Positions 55,184-64,000 of a stretch of 64,000 nucleotides of DNA are shown piece after piece. The first letter of the stretch is position 1. Each line of letters starts with the position of its first letter. The stretch comes from Chionoecetes opilio (Eukaryota > Arthropoda > Malacostraca > Decapoda > Majidae), in assembly GCA_016584305.1 (NCBI GenBank), contig JACEEZ010015238.1, forward strand, positions 1 to 64,000. Reading direction: 5' to 3'. The notes under the pieces were generated by a model. That model did not search any database, was not told the origin of the DNA, and worked only from the letters and a program-made list of their open reading frames with translations. The position numbers and the translations under genes were made by a program.

Positions 55184-56556
55184 AATATATATCCATATGT
55201 ATATATCTGGTATAATAGCACTCTAACTCATTAACCTCAGAGACAATCTGCCTTTGTCTGTTTTCCATATCTATATGACCTATGAATTCCTTAAGAGAGG
55301 TATTTCAATACAATTGAAACTGAATCAACCATAATACCCCTTTCAAAAATTCCTATATATTTTTTCAAGGATTTATAGCTGCCTATTGGAAAAAAAATGT
55401 TAATTAAGTAAATCGGGCAGTTGATATAATGCCTGAAAATTTAAGTCACTTTACAAACTGTTAAGTTTTAAATATTATCTGAGGCATACATATAAAGAAT
55501 CTGGTTGAGCTCTATTAATGTGTATGTGTCATGGCAACCATTTTACATCAATTTGTCCCTGCCTTACACTTGCTTCGGTTGGTTGATGGTGGTTATAATT
55601 ATGTATTATGTGCTGAATTCTTATCTCGTATCTGACTAAACAGCTTGTTTGCTTAGCTTAGCTGAACAGCTTAGAATGGAGTCTAATTAATCAATATCTA
55701 TCTGAGAAACATGTCTCATCGTGCAAACATGCTCGGCCTGAGCTTCTTGGGTGCCATGTCAAAACACGTTGGAGTCCTTGTTATGCATGTTTGAACAATT
55801 GATTTCTGCAAACATAATAGATGATACCGTGGAGAACATTCCTGGAAAAAAACTGGATAATTTACAGTTTCAAGCATAGCCACCACCATTATATTATTAG
55901 TGAAAGTAGTACACACAGCTACAGATGAATCAATGTTAGTCATTACATAGACAAATGGTATTTTCCTACATCAGAATATAATCCCACGAATTGACATCAT
56001 AGCAGCCTCAGCTAAAGAAAGGTATAAAAGTAAAGAAACCATTTGTGAAAACAGGTCCTCCGATACCTCCTAACATCTACACCTTCCTATAGCTGAGGCT
56101 GCTACAACACTCACTTGAGTTAGTGTAAGGTGAATCAACAGTAGGAATATTCCTGGTATACATCCAGCCCATGTTTACCATGATGATATATAGACTGGAG
56201 TGAACATGAATGGACAGAATTTGCTTTTGACTCAAGATGTTAAAAAAAAAAAAAAATCTGAGGAAAGGTATAGAAATGAAATTGAAGCACTACTTGCCCC
56301 ATTTCAAAGAGGTGGAGTGGGACTCAAATCAAAAGTAGAATACAGGGATGTAGTTACAGAAAAATTGCTGGCAGTCAATGTAAATGTGCTTCATGTACTG
56401 TACATACACTGATCATCTAACAAACATTTGTATTTGAAGATTACACAATGCCTAGGTCAGGATTATGGTCAGGTACATATATGAAAACATCAACAAAAAT
56501 TACAGAGTGAAGGTATTATTGAAAGTTTTGTGGAGGGAGGTATGAGCAACAGAGCC
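55184..56556. other. Quiet AT-rich sequence
   Basis: No supported gene. A plus-strand frame at 56200-56412 contains KKKKKSEERYRNEIEALLAP, but it starts in an A run and matches nothing I know. Confidence 0.4.
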
Positions 56557-57329
56557 TTAAAGTAATCGTCCAGACCCATTTTTTCTTTGCATAATTATGT
56601 TGAGTTCAAAATACCTAATTCACAAATAATAATTCATTTCTACGCCTTATTTCCCTAAAAACATGACTTTTGTAAAAAGCGCGGGAAACACAACAGCCCC
56701 ATTCCAGCCGTGGTGCGAAACTTGCTGATGACGGCACGTGAGGCGGACAAACTGCATCACACAGCCCGCCTCTCCCCGGCGCACACAGCTTCTCTACACA
56801 TTTATCGTGGCCCTATAGGTGGTCGGGAACGGGTGATATGCTCTTTGGAAAGGCACAGTTTTCTTGCTGCACCCATAAAGGATGCAAGTACCGTAAATGG
56901 CGGCGTACAAGTCGACTCTTTGAGCCAGAAAAAATCTCTCCAAAACTAGGGGTCGACTTATACGGCGTGTGGATAAAATGCGAACCTTTTCTATCGAGTG
57001 GCAAACAAGTGGATCAGGGCGGGGACTCACGAAGCACTTACCACCTACTTGGAGGTGGTAACTACTACGTAGGTGGTAACTCGAACCCACAGCACAGGTA
57101 GGTGGTAGATTTGGTGGTAAACCTGCACGCTGGCCTACGACTGCTCGAGACTGGTATTAGGAGATGTAGTAAGTCTCCAGGCTCGCTTATTACTGTTTGG
57201 TATGCTATGAAATATCATTTTTCTAGGTGAATGTAGACATATAATCGCATTTTAATGGCTATTATTCATATATATGAGTAAAGAGATGAAATACAAGCAA
57301 GATCTCATCCACGTCTGGCAGCGCCCGCC

Positions 57330-57330
<1 letters not shown>

Positions 57331-57366
<36 letters not shown>
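57331..57366 (+). repeat. CAG trinucleotide repeat
   Basis: Twelve uninterrupted CAG units followed by CATCATCAT. It lies inside a transposon, not in a recognisable coding exon. Confidence 0.95.
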
Positions 57367-57369
<3 letters not shown>

Positions 57370-57429
57370 CATCATGAAGCAGAGGTGGATATCATTATCA
57401 ACACCAAGGGAGATCTCTTTGGTAATATT

Positions 57430-57600
57430 TAGTAAGGGTGCGAGGATCCCTTTAGGAACCCTATGATCCCTAGTGATATCCTATGGTGCTATCACAGGCG
57501 TAGGAGCTGACCTGTCTTCTTCAGGAAGGCACAGGTGAGGCGGATGACGGCGGGTTTTGAGAGAGGCGGCGGGGCAGGCTGGCGGTTGCCCGCCGCCTGT
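57430..57600 (-). repeat. Copy of the 494-620 dispersed repeat
   Basis: Shares gtgcgaggatccc, tcttcaggaaggcacaggtg and aggcggatgac with the right half of the 165-600 foldback, over about 130 bp. It lies within the nested TA-flanked element. Confidence 0.7.
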
Positions 57601-58492
57601 TCCCCCGCTAACCTACACAGTAGGTTGGGCACGGTTAAACGTCTTATTACTCATTATTATACATCTTAGTGATTATGGTGAGCTGTTATATACACGTGTC
57701 ATTATCTAAATCAGTGTAGCACCGTGTGTCACCTTAAATAAGGGTGAAATCAAGATGTTATGATGAGGTGACTGGCAGGGCAGTGAGTGACGGAAACATT
57801 CTTGACGCGGCCACCCATAACACAAAATTTTATATTCACTATTTTAATCCACATACACACCTTCTACCACTAAACCACTAGCAACACAGGCTCCTTCCTT
57901 ATATATCTTAATATCTGATACATTAAAACACCTTAAACGTAAGCATTCTAAAATATAACTACAAAATGCGCCACTTCCAGAGCAGTCCAAGGTCGCTCTC
58001 CAACTGTCTGGCTGCTCGCCAAGCGCCTCCCGACTTATACGGAAAATAGGCCTAACCCGTAAGCTTGAGCTAATAATCTTGAGGTCGACTTGTACGCTTG
58101 GTCAACTTGTACGCCGCAATTTACGGTATATGCTATATAGCAACAACAAAAATATCAGAAACACCCAAGATTCTTCAAGTAGTACTACAGTATATTACTG
58201 TAGGTACGTACTGTACGTACTACTGTATATTTATTTCTAATTTTACGTGTATTTCTATTAGCGCGGAGTTGGGAGGCCTCCTTATGTGACGTCACTGAGC
58301 TGTGGTGCGTCGTCTGCTTGTCGTGAGGAGCGTTTTGGAAGCTCGGGGAATCTACAGATTTTGATTGCGGCTTATTTAAAAACGGGTGACTGAATGCAAA
58401 AAGTGACAACATATTGTTGATATACTCGATAATGGCTATATTTTGACTGCATTAAATCAGGAATGATGAAATGGTCTGGACGATTACTTTAA

Positions 58493-58888
58493 GTGTACGA
58501 GAATGGTTGAGTGATGGTGAGACTATCATCAAAGATTGAAGTGAAATTTAGGGGAAGTGGATGATTGATAACTGAATGTTGAACCACTACTAAGCCTTGA
58601 ACTGCCAAATCTTCCAACTAGCATAAATACTAATGTACATAAGAGATTCCTTAAAGTACTATATCATGTATCATTCAATAACATTTTCAATTTATTGCTG
58701 CATTTCATATCAAAAGGCTCCATTACTATCCTGAACTCCACTAAAAACTCCATTACTATCCTGGGTGAAAGGAACAATACTTATCATACCTTGTACTACT
58801 CTTCATATTACCACCAAATAGTAGACATCTTCCCTCAATAAAATATACTGTCCCAGAAATCATAATGGAAAAAAAAACTTCTTCCCTC
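58493..58888. other. Short AT-rich spacer
   Basis: Unassigned sequence between two transposon stacks. Nothing recognisable. Confidence 0.4.
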
Positions 58889-59112
58889 TACAGTACCCTC
58901 CCGAGTTTCACGCTTGCTTTCTTCCGAGGGCATAGCGCTAAACTCGAAGATCGCGAAACTCGGGGCATTGAAAACACTGAAAAAATGCTTATTTATTCCG
59001 GTGCGAGGTGTACCGTATTTTACGGCTTGTAAGACGCACTTTTTCCCCCCAAAAAAAACCTGAAAAATACTCTTGCATCTTCCAAGATGAATGTTGTAGT
59101 ACTTTCTCAGTA

Positions 59113-60120
59113 CACGGCCACCTCGATTTACAAATGGGTTACGTTCCTGAAAAACTGTTTGTAAATCGAAAATTCGTAAATCGAATGTATTTTTCCCATT
59201 TAACCCCATTATTTAATTTGTATTATGTTCCTCTTTGGACCGAAACTCCCTACCGTAGATAACACTAAAGTCGCCAGGGCAACTTTTATTTTTGATTTAC
59301 AGACGTGTGGTGGCGTTAATACTTCCCTTATTACATCCATGTTATCTACGGTACACAGTCTGGTTTCTGTTTATCTTATTGGATTCTAGGAAACATTTTC
59401 TCTATGAGCTTCCATCGCAAATCATTACTTTTGGAGATAATGACATGTTGTTCATAGGGAGGCGAGAGACAAGTGTTTACGAGCGCCTCACTCTTCTTCC
59501 TCTTGTGACCTGCATCGCCTCTGTTCTTTCCTTACCGTGGACACTTTTTTAATGCACTCAAAGGGGTAGCACTTTTAGCACTCGACATAATCTTCTCCTT
59601 GTCCTTCTTAATAGTTACGACAGTCGACGGGGAAAGGCTAAACCAATTAGCCATGTCCTTCACTCGCACGCCTTCGTCAAATTTCTGACAATCGCTATCT
59701 TAAACTCTAGTGTTATGGCTTTTCTGGCTTTCTTGGGCTTAGGACCACCCACACTAGCACTGGCACCATGCTTGGGAGGCATTATTCACTGAAATAATCA
59801 CTGAAATGTCTGATTATACACAATAATGTTCATAAACACAGCACGACCGGTCGGAGAATATGTAAACAAACAATCTTGAGCGTCCCCGCATGTGGATGTG
59901 CTGAGCCAATGGTTCTGTTTACTGAACTTTTTACAATATTTAGGTGTTATAAATATTCTTACTATTTATGTATTAATTTTTTATTTTTTATTTTTATGAA
60001 TTTACGAACTTTTGTTCGTAATTTTGAATTATTCGTGTGTAAACCGAATTTTGGGACAAAATAATTTTGTTCGTATCTTCGAAAATTCGTAAATAGTGTT
60101 CGTAAATCGCAGTACGAGTG
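59113..60120 (-). mobile_element. Tigger-like DNA transposon, 1.0 kb, partial
   Basis: Ends CACGGCCACCTCGATTTAC and, inverted, CACTCGTACTGCGATTTACG lie between TA sites (59111-59112 and 60121-60122). Words such as attcgtaaatcg recur inside both ends. It encodes only the N-terminal part of a transposase on the minus strand, so most of the coding region is missing. Relatives of its interior occur at about 5035, 5610-5780 and 6400. Confidence 0.8.
59520..59782 (-). pseudogene. Tigger transposase N-terminal DNA-binding region
   Basis: From ATG 59782 the minus strand reads MPPKHGASASVGGPKPKKAR, then KAITLEFKIAIVR. After a one-base frameshift it continues FDEGVRVKDMANWFSLSPST, VVTIKKDKEKIMSSAKSAT. 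This is the psq/CENP-B-type helix-turn-helix that binds transposon ends in Tigger/pogo transposases. The catalytic DDE domain is absent. Confidence 0.8.
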
Positions 60121-60341
60121 TACTCAGTACCTCAGTACTTACCTGTTACAAGTATTTCAAATACCCTCAGACATTCAAATCAACTAATCTGTCCTCATGC
60201 AGTGATGTTTACGTTCCACCTCTGAGGCTCGGCAGATTGCCATCGACAGCGCCATCTATCGTCTGCTAGTGTTGATGTATCATTTACTACCATGCTGTCA
60301 CACATATCACAAGCTCTTTTCAGTCCTTGAAATTATCACCC

Positions 60342-60452
60342 ATGGCGAATTCATTAAAACGATTTACTAATACTATCGCATACAAGCTAAAAGTTGTACA
60401 ATACGCCAAAGAACATGGGAACAGAGCAACAGAAAGACACTTTGGACCACCA
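60342..60452 (+). pseudogene. pogo-like transposase N-terminus cut by a SINE
   Basis: ATG 60342 starts MANSLKRFTNTIAYKLKVVQ, followed by YAKEHGNRATERHFG, the start of a helix-turn-helix typical of pogo/CENP-B-like transposases (K-L-K-V, A-x-x-x-G-N-R-A, FG). The frame then runs into SINE sequence at about 60455. It lies inside the CCGTATTTTACGG element and probably belonged to that element's own transposase. Confidence 0.7.
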
Positions 60453-60455
60453 CTG

Positions 60456-60765
60456 GGAGAGGCGGTGGCCGAGTGGTTAGCGTCTTGGAGTGGTGAGCTC
60501 AATGCCCCGAGTTTGAATACTGCCGGGGCAACTCTTTGGGTACTCCGTAGTGTAGGGGTAGCATGCTCGGCTCACAACCGAGAAGTCCCGGGTTCGATCC
60601 CCGGGCGGAACGGAAATAGATGGGCTGTTTCCTTAAAAAAAAACCGAGCCCATGTCCACCCAGCAGTGAATGGGTACCGGGTGTTAGCCGGGGGTTTGTG
60701 GCCCGCCTCCCGGGGTGGTGGCTTCAGCCAGCACTAGAGGAGGAGGAGGAGGACCTATGAAGCAA
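60456..60765 (+). mobile_element. SINE with two tRNA-like heads, one tRNA-Val-like
   Basis: It begins GAGAGGCGGTGGCCGAGTGG (A-box-like) with GAGTTTGAATACTGCC (B-box-like). A second tRNA-like unit at about 60541-60613 (cgtagtgtaggggtagcatg, ctcggctcacaaccgag, cgggttcgatccccg) has a CAC anticodon loop, as in tRNA-Val. Its acceptor stem pairs poorly, so it is not a working tRNA. The body (cagcagtgaatgggtacc) and a terminal GGA repeat follow. Confidence 0.75.
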
Positions 60766-61062
60766 TACTAATTACTAAGCGGTAGAGGTCACAAGAAGAA
60801 GAAATAGAAGCCTACCGAGAAAATCGGTAGATTTTACTACCACCTACCAATAGAAAATCTATTTATTTTTATATGTTTATCTTATAAATTTCTTTCCAAA
60901 ATTAGGGTGCGTCTTATAAGCCGTCAAATATGGCTATTCGAAGTATTCGAGAAGCAGTTCTGGCAAGCTGGTCTAAGGCAGCGCGCGTGACGCCAATGGT
61001 AGGAAGACATGTCCCGTATGTGTACGAAGCAGCGCGAAACTCTTTCTCTGCACCATTGACTG

Positions 61063-61322
61063 GCCTAAGAACACCTACATGCTGCCCATTAACTCTCTAC
61101 CTTCGATTGCGAGTGCATCGGAGGACACGGGGGCGGCATGAGCTTCTAATCACAGGCGTCACTATAAAAATCCTGCCTGCGCCACCACGGGCGAGGGCCA
61201 ACCATCACAGCCCTCGAGTGAGCCTCCAGGGCCTACCATCCCACCTGTGGAGGTCACTGCCTAACGGCGCTATAGATGGAGCTCAAAACGTAAACGTTCA
61301 AACGTTTGACGGCGCTCATATG

Positions 61323-61361
<39 letters not shown>
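61063..61361 (+). mobile_element. SINE, 5'-truncated, with poly(A)
   Basis: Plus-strand copy of the SINE at 38770-39114, from tggcctaagaacacctacat through cgattgcgagtgcatcgg and ccaccacgggcgagggccaa. It ends in an A run of about 35 (61326-61360). The tRNA-like head is absent. Confidence 0.85.
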
Positions 61362-61362
<1 letters not shown>

Positions 61363-61945
61363 TACAAAGCAGCGCAAAACTCGAGATGTTAAGAACATAA
61401 GAACATAAGAAAATAAGGAAGCTACAAGAGGCTGTGAGAACTTCACAAGGTAGTTCCTGTTACTTAACACTACCTACATCCACCTTTCATCCCCGTCTAT
61501 GAATTTACCTAGCCTCCTTTTAAAGCTCTCTAATGACTCCGCACTAACTACCTGTCTACTGAGTCCATTCCAATAATTTACCACCCTATTTGTGAACCAG
61601 TTTTTCCCTATTTCTTTTTCAAATCAACGCTTTTCCAGTTTGAATCCGTTACTTCTTGTTCAACCCTGGTTACTAGCCATAAGAACTTTTCCTACCTCTC
61701 CTTTATTATATCCCTTTATCCACTTAAAAACTTATCAGATCGCCCCTTACTCTGCGTCTCTCGAGTGAGTGTAAATTTAATAGCTTCAATCTCTTCTCAT
61801 AACTAAAGTTACGCATCCCCTGAATCATTTTGGTCATCCTTCTCTGCACTGATTCTAACAAGGCTATATCCATCCTGTAATATGGAGACTAAAACTGAAC
61901 CGCATAGTCTAGGTGAGGTCTGACGAGCCAAATAAAGCTTTAGAA

Positions 61946-62483
61946 CAAGGGTTTCCAACCGGTGGGTCGCGACCCCCTGAGGGGTCGCGAAGGCTTGGCA
62001 AAAAGGTCGCGAAGCCTTGTTAGAAATGGCTTTGGAGAATATTTTTTTAACTCCGCGATTTAATTTCTATATGCTTTTATATTTTTCTTGCTTTTGTTTC
62101 AGTGCAAAAAACGTGTTTTGATCATTATCATAAATTTGTGTTCATATATGGTGGGAGGCACGAAACGAGTCTCTCTGTGGCTTGCTATTTATTTATTCTA
62201 TTATGCCAAAGTTGGACCAATGCTGTAATTTCCAATCATCCCACTATCTGGATTGGCTTGCTGTTGAAAACTGTGTATGTTGAGATTATCGAAGGAATTA
62301 TTGTGTTCATTTATTTTTTTCGTTCTCAAAAAATTATGTTGGAGGATTTTTTTTATCTATCTACTTACTTTATTGTGCCAAAGTTGAACCAAAGTGTAAA
62401 TCAAGCTGCTGATAGCAGAGGGTCATGTGGGTTTCAAAATTTTGGGAAAGGGGTCGCGAGTGCAAAAAAATTAGGAACCACTA
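61946..62483. mobile_element. hAT-like MITE nested in the CR1-like LINE
   Basis: The left end CAAGGGTTTCCAACC and right end, inverted TAGTGGTTCCTAATT, are imperfect inverses of the CAGTGGTTCCCAACC type. Next inward is the word ggtcgcga. Flanking 8-mers CTTTAGAA (61938-61945) and ATTTAGAA (62484-62491) form an 8-bp duplication with one mismatch, as expected for hAT. Removing it rejoins the LINE sequence. There is no transposase. Confidence 0.8.
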
Positions 62484-62619
62484 ATTTAGAATAACCTCAG
62501 CACTTCTACTTTTAACACTTCTGGTAATGAATCCTAACACCCTATTAGCTCTATTTCTAGCCTCAATACATTGTTTCCTAGGTCGAAGGTCTGAGCTCAT
62601 TCTCACTCCCAGATCTTTC

Positions 62620-63207
62620 TCATCTTCTGCTTTTCAGCGATACATTGCGTATGGTGTATCTATTACCAGGGTTTTTTCTACCAACATTCATAACGCTGCA
62701 CTTATCAATATTAAATTGCATCTGCCATTTGACTACCCACTCATTAAGTTTATCTAAGTCTCCCTGCAATATGTTTACATCAGACTGTGATCCAATAATC
62801 CAACCTACCTTAGTATCATCAGCAAACTTGCTGATATCACTGCTAATCCCACTATCCAAGTCGTTGATTTAAATCAAAAATAGTAATGGACCCAAAACAG
62901 ACCCTTGTGGAACTCCACTTGTCACCAGTCCCCATTCAGATTTAAAACCATTAATTGTAACCCTTTGTTGCCTATCACTTAGCCAAGCTCTGATCCAACG
63001 AAAAACCTTCCCATCTATTCCATGAGCCTTAACCTTATTTAAGAGTCGCTCGTGTGGTACCTTGTCGAATGCCTTACTAAAGTCCAGGTATATTATATCA
63101 TAATCCTTATCATTATCTGCCGTCTCATAAACTTTCCTATAAAAACTCAATAAATTGGTGAGACATGGCCTACCCTTGGTGAATCCATGTTGTGAATCAT
63201 TGACCAA
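62620..63207 (-). pseudogene. CR1-like LINE reverse transcriptase fragment
   Basis: From 63207 the minus strand reads MVNDSQHGFTKGRPCLTNLL, YDIIYLDFSKAFDKVPHERL and SGVPQGSVLGPLLFLI. After a stop or frameshift near 62866 it continues DISKFADDTKVGWIIGS, with the catalytic FADD at 62826-62815, then LNEWVVKWQMQFNIDKCSVM. These are reverse transcriptase motifs 2 to 6 of the CR1/jockey group. Confidence 0.85.
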
Positions 63208-63341
63208 ACTATGTTTTTCTAAATGCTCTCTAATGTTTTTTGCAATATTGCGCTTAAGTCGGTATGGTCAGAATTTAGGACTCTGCACGAAACTCGAGGA
63301 TCGCGAAACTCGGATAGCGTGAAACTCGGGAGGGTACTGTA

Positions 63342-64000
63342 TAGTACGGACTAAGGGGAATATGCATGCATGAACCAAGTACAGTATTTCACATCTCAGT
63401 TTGTTATGTGACTACTTGACATTATTGTCATGTGTTTTGTTATGTTCATATATATTTTTGGTATTTTTGAAGTATGGAAGCATCTCTTGTAATAAAGAAA
63501 TACCCTTCAAGAATTGCCTATTCTACGAAAAGTCTGCACGAAAAGAAGGGACGGGACACTGGTGCCCCTTAACTTTTCACGCGTTTTCGTTTATGCTTTA
63601 ACCCTCTCACGCACGAAAAGTTTAATAAGTTTCTCCGTCCACTGCGACATCCATCTGGGGCTCCCTAAGGGGCCCTGCGAAATGGCCTGACTGTGCGGCA
63701 AATTTTTTTTTTATGTTATCAAGTTTACCAACGTGTATTCTTTTTTCCTGGCATTATTATGTATCATTGGTTTTGCAAGAGATTATTCTGCCTTATGAAA
63801 GAAAAAAATAACAAGAAATGCAAATAAATAGCGGAATTTACCGACTCAGAAAAAAACATTGAGTAAAGAGAAATAAGAAATACTTACGTTCACCACTTCG
63901 TAGCTCGAAACTTCCTGAGTCAACTTTTTATGGTTTATATGCCAATAAAAGCGGATTTTTATGAGGATTCCAACGCTAATTAACAAACGAAATGGAGACT
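63342..64000. other. No recognisable gene
   Basis: AT-rich sequence after the outer Tigger-like element. No protein-like frame or repeat boundary seen. Confidence 0.4.

Larger units (their letters stand above)
56891..58126. mobile_element. TA-flanked element nested in copy B
   Basis: Left end CCGTAAATGGCGGCGTACAA and right end, inverted CCGTAAATTGCGGCGTACAA, differ at one position. TA flanks both (56889-56890 and 58127-58128). The word gtcgacttgtacg/gtcgacttatacg recurs at both ends. The form suits Tc1/mariner-pogo-type elements and resembles the CCGTATTTTACGG ends at 59013-60934. The interior holds a CAG tract and a copy of the 494-620 repeat; no transposase is visible. Confidence 0.8.
56561..58488. 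mobile_element. TTAA-flanked DNA element, copy B, split by a nested element
   Basis: Ends AGTAATCGTCCAGACC and GGTCTGGACGATTACT lie between TTAA sites (56557-56560 and 58489-58492). The parts 56561-56888 and 58129-58488 match copy A (51701-53190) in reverse orientation, including gggtgcagcaagaaa and attcttcaagt-type blocks. Removing the nested 1236-bp element leaves about 690 bp, equal to copy A without its minisatellite. Confidence 0.8.
59013..60934 (+). mobile_element. TA-flanked pogo-like element with CCGTATTTTACGG ends
   Basis: The left end reads CCGTATTTTACGGCTTGTAA then GACGCAC. The right end inverted reads GCCATATTTGACGGCTTATA then AGACGCAC. TA lies outside both (59011-59012 and 60935-60936). 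It contains a plus-strand DNA-binding domain remnant (60342-60452), a nested Tigger-like element and a SINE. Confidence 0.75.
61390..63250 (-). mobile_element. CR1-like LINE, 3' part (minus strand), copy B
   Basis: Same family as 20270-21200. The 3' end on the minus strand is ..TTATTTTCTTATGTTCTTAT, a short tandem tail. Coding remnants of the reverse transcriptase lie at 62620-63207 and the C-terminal region at 61470-61935. It is interrupted by a hAT-like MITE (61946-62483) and 5'-truncated at about 63250. Confidence 0.85.
58891..63339. mobile_element. Outer TA-flanked Tigger-like element filled with nested insertions
   Basis: The left end CAGTACCCTCCCGAGTTTCA and right end, inverted CAGTACCCTCCCGAGTTTCA, are identical over 20 bp, with TA on each side (58889-58890 and 63340-63341). 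The repeated word gatcgcgaaactcg occurs near both ends (58950 and 63300). The original element sequence is only a few hundred bp; the other 4 kb is nested insertions (59013-60934, a SINE at 61063-61361 and a LINE at 61390-63250). Confidence 0.85.

Noticed and set aside
57331..57366. Polyglutamine-coding exon
   Set aside because: The CAG tract lies within a transposon, and no surrounding protein-like frame or splice signals were found.
60541..60613. tRNA-Val(CAC) gene
   Set aside because: The D, anticodon and T arms look tRNA-like, but the acceptor stem pairs poorly and the unit continues directly into a SINE body, so it is a SINE head.
62102..62494. 130-residue plus-strand protein
   Set aside because: The frame lies within the hAT-like MITE and runs into LINE sequence; it resembles no protein family.

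Overview
This window is repeat-dominated animal DNA. I see no bacterial or phage-like gene organisation, no rRNA, no functional tRNA and no complete host gene. The mix of elements suggests an arthropod, most likely a decapod crustacean: degenerate TTAGG/AACCT repeats, tRNA-headed SINEs, CR1/jockey-like and RTE-like LINEs, Ty3/gypsy and BEL/Pao LTR elements, and several Tigger/pogo-like TA-flanked DNA transposons. The taxonomic call is an inference from repeat content only.

Layout. 1-823: foldback-type repeats. 824-4667: a 3.8-kb element with inverted repeats over 500 bp long, 3-bp target duplications and a broken plus-strand gene. That gene carries a YHxxC motif, EADTR/DTDV/GxxxxCDT-type motifs resembling FEN1/XPG nucleases, and a Cys-rich tail. 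4668-12637: degenerate, homopolymer-rich sequence that looks like poorly corrected long-read assembly. 12650-15669: an RTE-like LINE with a 12-bp target duplication. 16790-20162: the 5' half of a minus-strand Ty3/gypsy element, with its LTR and an inserted element inside gag. 20270-21200: tail of a minus-strand CR1-like LINE. 22775-23340: a G-rich minisatellite. 24145-28370: end of a minus-strand BEL/Pao element whose LTR was split by an insertion carrying a broken transposase-like gene with hAT-like CxxH and RW signatures. 30145-33066 and 34660-41110: two same-strand copies of one CR1/jockey-like LINE.

The second LINE copy is split by two insertions. One is a 2.0-kb element (36276-38274) that is evidently an internally deleted relative of the 824-4667 element. 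The other is a solo BEL LTR (38667-39951) that itself holds a SINE. 41379-42110 is a solo LTR. 43335-45960 is a minus-strand Ty3/gypsy pol remnant. 46000-56500 is mostly quiet AT-rich sequence, with small TA-, TGCC- and TTAA-flanked elements and one plausible host exon (minus strand, 54979-55179). 56561-58488 and 58891-63339 are stacks of nested DNA transposons, SINEs and LINEs.

The most interesting signal is the pair of elements at 824-4667 and 36276-38274. They share TAGT...ACTA termini, 3-bp target duplications, an AAE-x2-YH-x2-C motif and a Cys-rich tail. The longer one has FEN1-like acidic motifs where a DDE transposase would be expected, and the shorter one has lost exactly that core. 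A second candidate is the uncharacterised transposase-like gene at 25560-27090. Almost every coding remnant here is frameshifted; some of those breaks may be sequencing errors rather than real decay.
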